Source: Oopsacas minuta
Lineage: Eukaryota; Porifera; Hexactinellida; Lyssacinosida; Leucopsacidae
Direction: 5' to 3'
Assembly (NCBI GenBank): GCA_024704765.1
Contig: JAKMXF010000354.1
Span: forward strand, 558,690-622,689
Length of the DNA: 64,000 nt
Part shown: in pieces, positions 20,258 to 32,600 of the stretch
How positions within the stretch are numbered: the first letter of the stretch is position 1
Layout: each line of letters opens with the position of its first letter
Position numbers and translations under genes: made by a program
Notes under the pieces: model-generated
Databases searched by the model: none
What the model was told of the DNA's origin: nothing
The model's input: only the letters and a program-made list of their open reading frames with translations

Positions 20258-21731
20258 ATGGAGTATTCCCAGTTTTATCCACATTCAAACACATCAAAAA
20301 CTACACCCAATTACCTTCCTCACGCCTCCCTTCCTATCCCTCCTACTCACTCACATCCACACCGTCTCAGTCCCAACATGGTCACAAACCCTTCGGTTCC
20401 CCCTGCCCTCCTCAGGGGCCCGTCCCCTACAGCTGGCATCACGGTTCCCGGTCTAGTCGGAACTCCAGGGCGTCCGGGCAGAGGTGCCAAAGCTAATGGA
20501 AAGGAACCGAATGCTCCAGACAAGCCAGTTACGCCATACATGAGGTATGCTCGGCAACACTGGGATAGAGTGAAGACACAGAATTCTGAAGCCAAAATTG
20601 CTGACGTCAGCAGGATACTGGGAGGTATGTGGAGGGAACTAGATAAGAAGTCAAAGCAGGTGAGACTAATTATTACTTACTATTGCTTCTCTCATCAGAC
20701 ATAATTCTGTAACTATATATTATAATTAAGGTATATATAACTAATCCTTATTTTGTAATTCATTAGTCTATGTATGTAAGATATTCTTTGACGCATACGA
20801 CGAAGATAAAAGGGCATACACAGTTAACCTGAAGGCTTACAGAGAGTCAGACGAGTATCACGAGTATCAGAGGGTTAAAATGGCAGATGCTGAGCGAAAC
20901 AAAGAAGCGGGTAAGAACAAGAATAAAATGGGTCGTGACAAGGAGGATCCTAGAGGTAGTGGTCTCCAGGTACTAGAGGAACCAGATGATGAACCAGATG
21001 AATCTGCTATTGACAAACAAATTGCTTATCAAAGGTACACACTTACATATACCTATACACTGCACTATTTTTTGTTAAATTTTTTTATTAGATACACTAA
21101 GAATCATAGTTTAATGTCTCTACTATTCAATGAAAACTTAATATGTGCACATAGTAATCTACCTCAGGTTAGTAAGGAGAATCTAGAACAAGCTCAGAAG
21201 AAATGTTCTGAGTTGGAAACTCACGTGAAAAAGCTACAAGTTGATATTGAAGAACTTGAAAGAGAGAATCAGAGAAAGAAACAAAAACTGGGACAAGAAG
21301 ATGAAGACTATCAACAGAGACTTAGAGATATTGAGAGTGGTATTTTACCAGTTACAGATTCAGAACCGATCCAAATTAATTTGAAAACTCTTCACTCTGA
21401 GAGTAAGAATCATACCTATTTTGAGCTATAACAAACCTATATCTGTAGATTCTATATACTTAACTACATTTACTGTAATATTTGCTACTCTTGTTTTTCT
21501 GATAATTGATTCTCTTCTCTAATGATTTTGCAAAGAGTCTAAATACACTTTTATATTTACACATTATTATTGCATGTATTCTTATTATTTTATGTTTGCA
21601 TGTTACCCTAATCTATCAAAATAAACCTAGTGGAGACCGTAATAACTGCTGATGCAGATGAGAATGTAAATAATTTATCAGAAGAGATAGATACACTACT
21701 TCCTAATGGTCGTAGCCAGCCTCTGATATAA
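20258..21731 (+). CDS. SMARCE1: SMARCE1/BAF57, HMG-box subunit of BAF remodeller
   Basis: Four exons proposed: 20258-20659, 20781-21034, 21092-21402 and 21631-21731, giving 355 residues. A Pro-rich N-terminus leads into an HMG box (PDKPVTPYMRYARQHWDRVK, then GGMWRELDKKSKQ and RAYTVNLKAYRESDEYHEY across the first intron). The conserved IAYQRYTKNHSLMS segment and a coiled coil (about 245-300) follow, as in human BAF57. The protein is a core SWI/SNF (BAF) subunit in the nucleus. Intron 2 (57 bp) has no stop and is in frame, so retention would add 19 residues. The last exon rests on a strong GTAAGA donor and a CCTAG acceptor; without it the protein ends at 21431 with HTYFEL. Confidence 0.85.
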
Positions 21732-22493
21732 TCAGTAAACCAGTTCGATCTAAACAAATTCCATTTCTATTCAAGATATTATTATTTCTATGTCCTTACT
21801 ATTTTGGGATACTCCTCTTCCTGGTTATTACTCTATATTACTTTATCGTATTATCCGCACCTGTTTTCACTGTTCTCAATGCTCTTCCCGATACAAATTC
21901 TGTTCTAGTAGGTCTCAAGGAATTTCCTTTAGATCTTAATGTTAACGATAATGTTACCATCGAAAATACAACTTTTGAATTTACAGCTTCAAGTTATCTA
22001 TTCATATTGCCTTCTATCAAGTATACTCCTTCTCCTCTTGACTTATACTCGTGTGATAATACATTGGAACCTAATTGCTATCAAATGTATACTATTAATC
22101 AACCTACTACTTATTATGATAGATGTATAGCGTATTCGAGTGGGACAAATACCAATGGCTCTCTTCCTGGAGCTATTTCTCTAATCGGTATTGTTCCACA
22201 GGTATACAGTAGCTCTTTTATTGGTATTGCATTCAACAAGGAAACTGATGGAAAACAAAGTTCCTCGTGGACTGTACTTTGTTCATGATTCTGTCAATAT
22301 TTCTCTACCCCAGTATAATAACAAAGCTTGTAAGCAGATAAACAACTCGACTCCTATCTCACATAATTCCAAACTGTTAATTGAATCAAATAATTATTCC
22401 CTCTCTTCTTGTGTTATTGCGATTAGCCATCGATCAGATCCTGCGAATTATATCTCTATAAGTTGTTTCGTATCAGTTCTGCTTATTTTCTAA
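21714..22493 (+). CDS. unrecognised single-pass membrane protein, frame broken
   Basis: Two open frames look like one protein I do not recognise. The first (about 21714-22288) has a basic stretch (KPVRSKQIP), a long hydrophobic segment (about 21775-21860) and an extracellular-looking region with several NxT/S sites and Cys residues. The second (coding character from about 22255 to the stop at 22493) continues with VHDSVNISLPQYNN, more Cys and a hydrophobic end. They differ by one frame; an intron 22185-22257 (GTATTG ... CAAAG) would join them, but its acceptor has no pyrimidine tract. No in-frame ATG opens the first part. The preceding exon 21631-21731, in a third frame, encodes an acidic tail-like sequence with a dileucine motif and might belong here. 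A pseudogene or an assembly indel is possible. Confidence 0.4.
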
Positions 22494-22798
22494 TTTCATA
22501 TGATGTATCCAGTTGTGCTATTAAGACATTCTTTAACAAGAATCGTGAATGACATTTGTGTATATTTCAGATGGAGAACAAGTACGTTTTTTTCTAATGA
22601 ATTATTCTCTTTTCTTGTATTTATTAACGAAAACGATTTAATGATTTTAAGTAATTGTTTTTGTATTGGCCGTTCATGCAGAGTTTCTATCTCGAGGGAG
22701 CGATTATTCGCTAGGGAGGTAGTGCTAGTATTCGTGTAGACACTATAACTATATCTGCTAGCAAACTGTTTATTAGGAAACTATTCACAACTTCTATC
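22494..22798. other. intergenic region before ADA
   Basis: 305 bp. A TTTCAG acceptor-like site at about 22570 could lead into a short last exon of the preceding membrane protein (an eight-codon frame to TAA), but this is not supported by homology. A TTAG lies 22 bases before the ADA start. Confidence 0.4.
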
Positions 22799-23902
22799 AT
22801 GGCATCAGCTCAGAGTCATGCACTAGTGGAGAAAGTTATTTCTGTGAAGAAATTTCTAGAATCAGATCCTTTACATCGGAGTATTGGTGAAGTATGTCTC
22901 CCTAAATCCCGTGTACACCTACATGTACATCTAGATGGAGCTGTCAGAGTGAACACCCTGTTTGAAGTAATGCAACAGAGGGGGATTGATATCGGAGTGA
23001 GTGATGTAGCAACAATGAAGAAAAGAATGAGTCCAACACCTGGCGTATCTCTGGTGGAATTTTTGAAACCATTTGACCTAATTAAACAGATTTTAGGCGG
23101 GGATGCTGCTGCTCTGCGTCGGATTGCACGTGAGTTTGTAGAAGATGAGGCTAATGATGGTGTGATTTATGTAGAGGCACGTTACTCCCCTCACCTCCTC
23201 AGGGGGACAGGAGGCATGACAGCTCAGCAAGTGACCGATGCGATCATCTCAGGGCTAGAAGATGGGTGTAAGGCTATTCCTGATATTACAGTTAAGAGTA
23301 TCTTGTGTGGTCTCAGGGATCACCCTGAGTGGACAAATGAATGTGTAGACTTGATTTCAGACTTCAAGTCACGTGGAGCAGTTGGATTAGACATAGCTGG
23401 AGATGAAAACTGCGGAACTTACGAACAGCATGAATCTGCGTATCTTCGTGCTGAGAAACTAGGAATACATCGCACTGCTCATGCAGGAGAGGCAGGTCCA
23501 GCTAGTCATGTGCAGAAAGCACTAGACCTCCTCCATGTAGAGAGGATAGGACATGGTTATGCTACCACCACAGATAAGGCATTATTGCAAAGATGTATTC
23601 AAGAGAGAATACATTTTGAAATGTGCCCAATCAGTAGTATATTAACTGGATCTTCTCCTGCATTGAATAATCCGATACAACAAATTGCTACTTCTGGTGC
23701 TTCATTCGGGATAAGCACAGACGACCCGCTTATGATCGCTGCTAATTTGACGTACAATTATGAATTCTCTTCTCTGATATTGGGAATACCTCAACAACTG
23801 CTTGTCCTCTCCAATTTCATGGCTCTAGAATCAGCTTTCATCTCAGATGCTGAGAAGTGTGAGACCCGAAAGAGACTAGTAGCTGCCTATACACAGCCTT
23901 GA
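22799..23902 (+). CDS. ADA: Adenosine deaminase
   Basis: A 367-residue, single-exon enzyme matching classical ADA. Zinc-binding HVHLDG (H42, H44), YSPHLL, HAGE (H228 and Glu), GHGY and STDDPL (306-311) are all present in order, so the metal site and catalytic residues are intact. It deaminates adenosine and deoxyadenosine to inosine and deoxyinosine in purine salvage. The N-terminus is about 30 residues longer than in human ADA but has no clear signal peptide. NOP58 starts 245 bp downstream. Confidence 0.95.
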   Translation: MASAQSHALVEKVISVKKFLESDPLHRSIGEVCLPKSRVHLHVHLDGAVRVNTLFEVMQQRGIDIGVSDVATMKKRMSPTPGVSLVEFLKPFDLIKQILGGDAAALRRIAREFVEDEANDGVIYVEARYSPHLLRGTGGMTAQQVTDAIISGLEDGCKAIPDITVKSILCGLRDHPEWTNECVDLISDFKSRGAVGLDIAGDENCGTYEQHESAYLRAEKLGIHRTAHAGEAGPASHVQKALDLLHVERIGHGYATTTDKALLQRCIQERIHFEMCPISSILTGSSPALNNPIQQIATSGASFGISTDDPLMIAANLTYNYEFSSLILGIPQQLLVLSNFMALESAFISDAEKCETRKRLVAAYTQP

Positions 23903-24147
23903 ATCTATCATTTAGTACTTTATACTATTTTAGTTCATAATACTTATTTGTATTAGATATTGCTAGTGTTTCGATGAATTCAATGTATTTTTACGTTTAT
24001 CCAATCATTTATTAGTAAATAATTATTGATATTGGTTGATAAGTTTGTTACACTCCGATCTTACATATCTATACACACACAATTAATTCTATAATTATAA
24101 TTTTATGCCATAATTATACTATTACGTATCTATTGAAGGCAGTCAGA

Positions 24148-25722
24148 ATGTTAATTCTGTTTGAAACGGCAGCTGGTTACGCCATCTTCAAGCTGCTAGA
24201 TGAGAAGAAATTGCAGGAATCTGACAATATTTTCAAAGAATTTGAATCCCCCGACACAGCCACACAACTACTCAAACTTCAACACTTTGAGAAATTCGCA
24301 GATGTCACAGAAGCTCTGACAGCTGCTACAGCTGTTGTGGAAGGTAAACTAACTAAAAGATTGAAGAAAGTAATAACTAGCGTATCAAAGGGTATGAATG
24401 ATAGTTTTGCTGTAGCTGATCCTAAACTGGGATCTGCTATCAAGGAGAAAGTTGGATTGGAGTGTATCCATGGTACAAAAGTACAAGCACTAATGAGAGG
24501 TATTCGTGAACAATCTGAAGCTCTGCTAGTTGGACTCGATAAGAAGGAGATGGAGACTATGGCAATGAGCTTAGCTCATGGTATGTCCCGCTTTAAACTT
24601 AAATTCAGTCCTGATAAGGTTGATACAATGATAATACAAGCTGTTAATCTACTGGATGATCTTGATAAGGAGCTAAACAATTACATTATGCGATGTAGAG
24701 AATGGTAAGTGAATATGTTCTCTAATTACTTGCACATACATACATCATCTATAATTGTCCTATAGGTATGGATGGCATTTCCCAGAGCTGGGGAAGATTG
24801 TAACTGACCACACAGCGTATGTACGATCTATTCTGTCAATTGGAATGCGTGTTGAAGCTAAGAATGCAGAGTTGGATGGGATATTGCCTGTGGAGATTAA
24901 AGAGGAAGTGGTAACAGGAAGTGAAGTATCAATGGGAACTGAAATAGCACAAGAGGATCTCATCAATATACAGCATCTGTGTAGACAAGTATTAGAGCTT
25001 ACTGCTTATAGAGAACAACTATCTGAATACCTGACCAACCGTATGGCTACTATAGCTCCTAATCTAACTGTACTTGTAGGAGAGCTGGTAGGTGCTAGAT
25101 TGATAGCACATGCTGGTTCTCTTATCAATCTAGCAAAGTACCCAGCTTCTACTGTACAGATCCTTGGTGCAGAGAAGGCTCTGTTTAGAGCTCTCAAGGG
25201 TAAGAAGAACACACCCAAATATGGACTCTTGTATCACGCCTCTCTAGTGGGACAGAGTAGTAACAAATTCAGAGGTAACTTACCATATAAGATAAATCAT
25301 ATTTGTCATCTCATGTCTTACGTGAATTCTATCTAGGTAAGATATCTCGTTCTCTCGCTGCTAAGGCATCAATTAGCGCACGCGTTGATGCACTTGGAGA
25401 GGGAGAAGACAATTCAGTGGGTTTGCTGAACAGACAGAAAGTAGAAGCACGATTGAGAGAGTGCGAAAAGCAACAGCTGAGACAGGTAAGTGGGACTGGA
25501 AAAGGACACAGAGATACGAAGAAGTTTGAATTCAAAAAGGAACATAAAAAGTATGACTCAGGAGCAGATTTCATGTTTGATGATTCTGGACAATCTAAAA
25601 CTCCTACTCCTGGCAAAAAGAGGAAAATAGACACGAGTGAAGACCCAGTTGACATGGAGATAGTTCCTGGGGGAGGAGAAGGCAGCGAGAAGAGGAAAAA
25701 GAAAAAGAAGCACCAGGATTAG
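24148..25722 (+). CDS. NOP58: NOP58, box C/D snoRNP core protein
   Basis: Exons 24148-24704, 24766-25274 and 25337-25722 with introns of 61 and 62 bp give 483 residues. It starts [15 protein letters not shown] (NOP5NT domain). The NOSIC/NOP core carries [28 protein letters not shown] (restored across intron 1), [18 protein letters not shown] and [11 protein letters not shown], followed by a Lys-rich tail with KKRK repeats. These closely match NOP58, not its paralogue NOP56. NOP58 assembles with NOP56, fibrillarin and 15.5K on box C/D snoRNAs in the nucleolus to guide rRNA 2'-O-methylation. An AATAAA follows at 25792. Confidence 0.95.
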
Positions 25723-25791
25723 CATATTATTGGTTATTATTAGAAAATATAGTTTCTTAGTTTTAAAAGCGATACTATCGATTCACTTTTC

Positions 25792-25797
25792 AATAAA
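25792..25797 (+). promoter_or_regulatory. possible NOP58 polyadenylation signal
   Basis: AATAAA about 70 bases past the NOP58 stop and about 100 bases before the next gene's start. It is the only good hexamer in this short intergenic gap. Confidence 0.5.
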
Positions 25798-25894
25798 TTT
25801 GATATTTTCGTTTCCTATTTTGCAGATTTGATTTATTTCAATTAAAATATATTCCTTAATTATTCTTGTATGAATCTGTTTGATCCTTAGAAAA

Positions 25895-28800
25895 ATGGTA
25901 GAGGTAACTCGGTCTAACTTCCAAGAAACATTGCCTTTAGTTCAACAGGTAATAGATCAATGTTCTTTCTTTGCAATTGACTCTGAATTCACAGGACTTG
26001 AGTCTTCTAGTGCAACAGAAAAGACATTATTTGATTCTCCAGAAGAGAGATATATTAAACTGAAACAAAACGCAGAAGCGTTTACAATAAGCCAATTCGG
26101 TTTAGCTTGTTACTCTCCACAGCAACAAGATATTCAGAGCAATAAATATACAGCTCATGTTTTTAATTTCTTTCTGCTACCCAGACCTGTTGGTAACTTA
26201 GACCCTAGGTTCAAAGTTCAAGTATCTAGCATAGAGTTTCTCTGTCAGAACTCGTTTGATTTTAATAAATATTTCTACGGAGGGATACCCTACTTAAATG
26301 AAACCATAGAGGAAGAACTTCGAAGAGAGTATCAAATGAAATTGAAGCCTGAAAATATTCAGGATGTCGAATTAATGGATCATTCTGGTGACCGGTGAGT
26401 TGTGTTACATATATGAATCCTGGTTTAGTTCTGACTTGACAATATTTTAGATTGATGGCTATCATTAAAGAGTGGCGAGATAAGAATCTTATTTTACATC
26501 AACAGAGCTGTTTGGATCTCAAAACCAATCCCAGTCTATCTCTTGGTGATTTTATCCAACAGATCCATGCTCAGTTCCCAGATGTACATGCATATGTCAA
26601 TGCAGACGGTCGTTTAATAGTAAAACTTAATACACGCAATACTTCTAATAATAACCAAGAAATGAACTGGGCTAATACAATACAACATTATATTGGGTTT
26701 TCTCATGTATTCAAGATGCTAGTTAAATCCCGTAAACCAATGGTTGGACATAACTTAATGATGGATATAATGCTAATGTATAATCACTTCTATCAGCCTC
26801 TCCCTCCCACACTGGTTGAATTCAAACGTAACATGCTTAAGCTGTTTAATCCTATCATAGATACTAAACAATTATGTGTATTTATTCGTAAGGAATATAA
26901 TGTGTTGAATGATACATCTCTATCTGAAGTATACAAACAGCTGACTAGCAATCAATGGTCATTATTTTCTCTCTGCTCTCCTGATGTAAATATTTCTAAT
27001 TCTAATATTAAGAAGGTGACGTTATTTCATGAAGCTGGAAATGATGCTTATTCAGCTGGATTTGTTTTTCTACGTATTGGACACTTCTTGTATATAAATG
27101 GTGAGTTTTGATGCAATCATTGATAGAGGACACACTATTAACTACTTTCTTCCACTATCCTGCAGTCATAAATGTTTTCTAATGGGTGTATAAGGCAACG
27201 GGGGCTTAAATATCCCCTCCCCTGTTTACTACCTTGATATTAAAACTAGATTATTAACCCAGTCATAGAAGGAAATGGTCTAATTAGAACAGCTGTTACG
27301 AAGCTGATTACGCTCATTTTACTAATCTAGTTATATTGTTATAACAACAGCACCGAACTCTTACCTAACACACACGTAACTTTTCCAGATATTATATCAT
27401 ACACTTAATTTGCTTATTTATTATATAGCAACTGTTTTTGACATTCCTTTATATTTCTATTAACTTGAATAACTTGAGCATTTTTAGGATTCTTTGTTAG
27501 TAATATTGATCATCCTAACCTCAGATAGACTATACTTCTAGGAAATTAAGTATAGAGTCAAATATCTACGAATAACTTCCTAAGTGAATGGAAATATACC
27601 AGTGTCTAAGATTAATGATTTTCTCACATTTGACAATTCCTCATCACAATTGATCATTGGTGAGCTAATGCAATAATTATTTTAACCTTGCTAGTATCTG
27701 TCTGCGTTGGTAGAATATTTTAACTTGAAGCAATATAACATGGCTAATATAAGGTTTCAGCCACTATGACGGACAGTTTGTTTACGAAAATGGAAAGAAC
27801 ATAACTATGTCATTCTAGGATCCATGTTGGTCAAGACCTTTATTAATATTCTAATTTAAAATACAAAGTCTTGCATAATTCCAGGTAAATCGAGCTACAC
27901 ATACTACATATTTACTGTTAATATATTATAAAAGTATTTACACAATATCGAATTAAGCAATGATACGTAATTACACACATCTGAAGAATTATGCGTACAC
28001 ACTAAGCTTGAAAATTTATACATATTTGTCCCATAATTAACAGAATATCAACAGATTATTCCAATTCAACATATTTGCTATGATTGAACTGATTCCGCTT
28101 AACTCGATAGCTGAGAGGGATTAGAATGGAAGATAGTGCCATTGATAGAACCTCACATGCTATCCAGATCCCATAAGCCTTGAGAAGTCTATCTGGCATA
28201 TATACACTGTACAGTGCGGATTCAGGATCGAGGATAAAGTAGTCAGGAATTGCTTCCATCATTCCTCTACCTTCATGTGCAACAGGAGTTGAACCATTGC
28301 CTTGTTGTATAATATCACTGTTATCTGGATTGTATCTCAGTACTGTTGATATAGAAAGACAAGTTATGTGGAAGATTAGTAAAACTAGAGTCAGTAATAT
28401 ATGTAGAGATAGAAGCGTGTATGAAGTCTTGTTTATCTTCTTGTTCCTGTCGTATGTAGAGAGTGTTACCCCCAGCAGTGCTATGACACAGAGAATAAGC
28501 GCGAATAATGACAACAGAATACTTAGGTCATCGAAAAATGTTAGAAACGAGATGAAGAGACGTATTCCTGTACAGAACAGCCCAATTAAATGCACCATAG
28601 CATGGAACAGCTGTACCAAATAGAGAGCTGATAGTAGACTTAACATATTGCTATATTGTTTGATCTTCTCTCACTCTACTGTATTTATATACTATAGTAA
28701 TATACTTCGTCAACTATCGTCAACTATCGTCATTCTTGTTGCATTAACGGCTTCCTAATGGTTCGATCCGTTGCAGCATCTATACATCCTATAATTACTA

Positions 28801-29443
28801 CATTTACCTTACATTGACTAATACAGGGAAATATATGTAGAATTTGTTATGGCTGCTAGCTATAATGATGGAATACCTTTACTAATTTATAATTGGTTTA
28901 ATCAAACTAGGAAAATCTTCTCGTGAAGCACAACCTGCTCCCTTCGCTACCTATCTCCACCTAATGAAAAAGTTTGAGAATAGGATTAATGTTATTCGAG
29001 GAACGATTGACTATTATTACTTAGCAGGACCTGATCCTCCTTCTAATAGACCCAAGTGGTTTGTAGTTACTCCACGGAGATCTACTTTCTTACCGAATGA
29101 AGTGAGGAGAAATTCAGTTTTTCTTTGATTTATTTTACACATTTTTACATATTTTCTCTTTTAGGTTCTACACCATTTCTACCAATTCGGATCAGCTGAT
29201 GTTAAGATATTATCTAACAAGCGTGCTATAGTAGCTGTATCTAGCAGAGGATCATTTAAAGATGTAGTTCGTTATTTCAATACTTACAAAGGCCTGAATG
29301 TCCGTACTTACTCTAAGTTCTGGGACTCAGATAAGACAGTATATACAGTTTCTAGAGGTGCGTTTTATGCACTCTCTACAACTCTAGCTCTTTCTTCTAC
29401 CACAGGAATAATATATGGGATTTATTGGTTATTGAATCATTAA
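25895..29443 (+). CDS. PNLDC1: PNLDC1-type piRNA 3' trimmer (PARN-family exonuclease)
   Basis: Four exons: 25895-26394, 26451-27100, 28911-29101 and 29165-29443, giving 539 residues (human PNLDC1 about 520-530). The DEDD exonuclease residues are present: D and E in AIDSEFTGL, D in VGHNLMMD, H and D in HEAGNDAY. Across the 1.8-kb intron the frame resumes with ATYLHLMKKFENRINVIRG, and the protein ends in a transmembrane helix (IIYGIYWLL), the layout of PNLDC1; PARN has an RRM and no anchor. PNLDC1 trims the 3' ends of PIWI-bound pre-piRNAs at the mitochondrial surface. Reading into intron 2 stops at 27111 and would give a soluble form lacking the anchor. Intron 2 hosts an antisense gene. Confidence 0.9.
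27101..28910 (+). other. 1,810-bp PNLDC1 intron 2
   Basis: GTGAGT ... AACTAG, phase 1. All other introns placed in this window are 56-228 bp, so this one is about eight times the next longest. It contains the minus-strand four-TM gene 28056-28646. The remaining sequence (27112-28055 and 28647-28910) is AT-rich with no other supported feature. TGCAG at 27161-27165 is a possible alternative acceptor, leading to a five-codon exon. Confidence 0.85.
28056..28646 (-). CDS. four-transmembrane protein nested in a PNLDC1 intron
   Basis: A 196-residue, single-exon frame with four hydrophobic helices at about 5-30, 42-60, 73-97 and 157-178 and both ends predicted cytosolic. A polar loop between helices 3 and 4 holds an NGST sequon and acidic residues; the C-terminus is short and charged (KYVELE). 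It resembles small tetraspan families in layout only: there is no CCG tetraspanin motif and no claudin W-GLW-C-C motif, so I do not assign a family. The consistent helix spacing and long open frame argue for a real gene, transcribed opposite to its host. Confidence 0.65.
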   Translation of the reverse strand: MLSLLSALYLVQLFHAMVHLIGLFCTGIRLFISFLTFFDDLSILLSLFALILCVIALLGVTLSTYDRNKKINKTSYTLLSLHILLTLVLLIFHITCLSISTVLRYNPDNSDIIQQGNGSTPVAHEGRGMMEAIPDYFILDPESALYSVYMPDRLLKAYGIWIACEVLSMALSSILIPLSYRVKRNQFNHSKYVELE

Positions 29444-29659
29444 TAATAGTGAGTTCGGCTTCTAAATTGTTGGTTGTTAATTCAGTTTTATCATGATTAT
29501 GTGCATTATCACTTATACCATTTATTTTCATATTTTTGTATTTTAATATCTACACAATATCACTATCTTGAAAAGTTTCTTATTAGATTAGGTTGTCAGT
29601 AGATTAATGTATTTCCTTTAGCTATAAAATGATTTAATTCTGTAATCTATTAGTATTCT

Positions 29660-32600
29660 ATGTCGCAGCTACAAGGTTCAAACCAATCTCCTAATGCATT
29701 GAATCTGCTTGTAGATACTTCAGAAAACTTTGAAAATAAACTGAAATGTATCCAGGATACAATAGAGTCGTTAGATGACACGATACATAGTGATCAATAC
29801 AATACGTTTCTACATAACAATATTCCCATATTCTTCCAATTCCTTCGGGAAACGGAAATACAATTCACATCAGACACGCCCCAGCAAGAAGCTAGGAAAC
29901 AGATAATCAACATTTTATACAGATTGCCGACTAACGACAGTTTGAAGCCTTATTCCAATGACATTCTCCATAAGGTATTCAACCTTATAGTTAATGACAA
30001 TGAGGATAACGCAGTCATTTGTGTATGGCTTATAATAGAGCACATAAAGTACTACAAGCCTCAGCTATCTTCTGAGCTACAACAGTTCTTACACTTCACT
30101 AAGAAAGTATTAGCTGATCTACCTAACCTCAAAGATGAACTATTGAATTATGAAACTAGAATACAAGAATCTAATGAACCCTCACAAATTGCTGAAGAAT
30201 CAAAATCAGATGTCAATGCTTCTAGACAGCTGACACGTGTCTATCCTTCCCATTTATCTCTTAAAGTACTAGCAGAATTGCCTGTAGTATTACTATTAGC
30301 ATACCAATGCTACAAACCAACAATAGAGCCATTTATAATAGAATTGATCCCTCAGCTAATAATAGCGATAAAATTAGATTCTCAGGCATATATCCCTGAA
30401 CCGAATAGTAAAGATATTCTCATTGATTTCATTTCTACACAGGTTAAGTATGTTAGTTTCTTGAGTTTTTTCTCCAGATCATGTCCTGAGAAGCTAACTG
30501 AACATGCTACAAATCTTGTTCATGGTGTAATACAAATGTTACAAAACCTTCCCTCAGAGGTGATACTAGTTAGGAAAGAGCTAATAAATGCTACTAAAAG
30601 TCTTATTTTATCGGATCTACGTGTCTACTTCTTGGTACATGTTGAAGTGCTTCTAGAAGAACGTATTTTCTTAGGACCTAATTCTTACGAAGGATTCAGG
30701 ACTCTCTACTACCAATGCATTGGAGATTTAGTCTATCACCTCAAATCTAAACTATCAATTTTTCAATTAAGAAAGGCAGTTGATCTATTCGGTCGTGCAA
30801 TGTATGAGCCATCTTATCCCACACTGATACATCAAGTATCCGTTAAGGTTATGCTAGGTCTTGCTGAGTGCTTACGACAGAAACAAGATGAAGCTAGTAA
30901 TAGGGACCTGTTGATAAGAATGTTGAATATGTTGCTATTGAAGTTTCAGTTTATATCCGAACAGATTGTACCTCAGTTGTTTGAGCAATGTTCGGGAGAT
31001 GTAACACGGTCTACTTCTGAAGCAGGTCCATCTCTATCAATATCTGAAGATAAGAGGGATGACTACAATGAAGATTTTAGTTTTACATCAACAAAGAGGT
31101 TTGCTAATAAGTACAGTGTCCCTGGGTATATTCTACTCAGTGAGAGTAAGTCACTGCTTAAACTATTCGTTCTTTCAGTCAAGGCAATAGTAACTGCGTT
31201 AACTATCCAATCTGGTAGTCACAGCTTCGTTTCTATTGCCTCTCTCAAGAGCTTCCCTTCCTATGAAGAGGGAGTATTCCATAATCTGTTTGAGAGTATG
31301 CTACGCTCTCTAGAGCTATATAGACTATCTTCCACCTCTTCTGGAGCTCTCATTATAGCAAATCCTAAGTACTATCTTGCTGCTGTGTTTGTTACTAAAG
31401 TCAAGGAAGAAAAGGAAGTCTTTGAGAATTTTGCTCATATTTTCACTACACTTACTCCTAGCACATTCAAATGTATTATTTCAACTCATATAAATCTTCT
31501 GATAGAACAGATTCAAAAGAATTTCGCTTTACAATTCATTCCCCAAACATTTTACACACAACCCAGTACCTGCGCGATATTCAGCTCTATAATGCTAGAT
31601 TTCTTAGTGAAGAGACTGGAAGAGATGGGAAGCAATCCTAATAAATCTGAACTCTACCTGAAGCTATTGAAACTGACATTTTCTTCCATAGCATACTTCC
31701 CTCAGGAAAATGAACAGCTACTCAAGCCGTATATCTCTCCTATCATTTCTAAATCCCTCACATATTGCAAGTCTGCAACTGACCCCATGGGCTATTTCTA
31801 TCTTATAAAGGCACTGTATAGAGGACTAGGTAACGCCAGTGAAGCTACCTACAATGAATTCAGGTTTCAATTGACTGACCTTCTCTCCACACTAAACAAA
31901 TTCCATTCCACAGCACAAACTCAGCATCTCAGAGATATCATAGTAGAACTCTCGTTAACAATTCCCTTCAGATCATTTACAATTGCACTACCATATGCTC
32001 CCTATATAATATATCTAATGCGACCGCTTGTATCAGCCTTGGACAGTTCATCCCCTAACTACATACAAATGGGTCTAAAGTTCCTAGACGCATTCTTGGA
32101 CATTGTAGCTCCAAACAAACTATTCGATACTTTCCATAATCTTAAAGCTCCTCTAATGTGCTCTCTCTATAGGAACCTTGCCAGTCCGGATAAGGAGATT
32201 AGTCGCGCTGTGTTTAAGATTCTAGGCAAGTTCGGAGGGAACAGTAGAAATGTCCTTAAGATCCCACAAGAGCTATGTTATCTCGAGCCAGAGGTTTGTG
32301 AGCAACATGCAGTACTATCCTTCTCTAATATTCCCGGTATAGTCACACTACCTGTTGCTAAACTAGTACAAGAATCTACTCAGATACTGGAAGAAGGTAA
32401 GCTAGAGTCTAACTATCTTGAAGCTGCATGGCATATAATACACGGCTATCTCCTATCTATTGTTAACAGCGAAGAAATACAGTTTGTGAATAATATAACT
32501 AAGAATTCTAAATTTGTTCTTAGAAATAAAACACACAAGCACACAGACATTATAACACATATTTTTATCAAGGAACATGATCATACGCTTAACACTGCTC

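Noticed and set aside
25895-27111. Reading the PARN-like gene as canonical PARN ending at 27111
   Set aside because: Motifs and layout fit PNLDC1 better, and exons at 28911-29101 and 29165-29443 continue in phase to its C-terminal membrane anchor.
28740-28790. Possible tRNA (GGTTCGATCC motif)
   Set aside because: The T-loop-like motif has no matching acceptor, D or anticodon stems around it.
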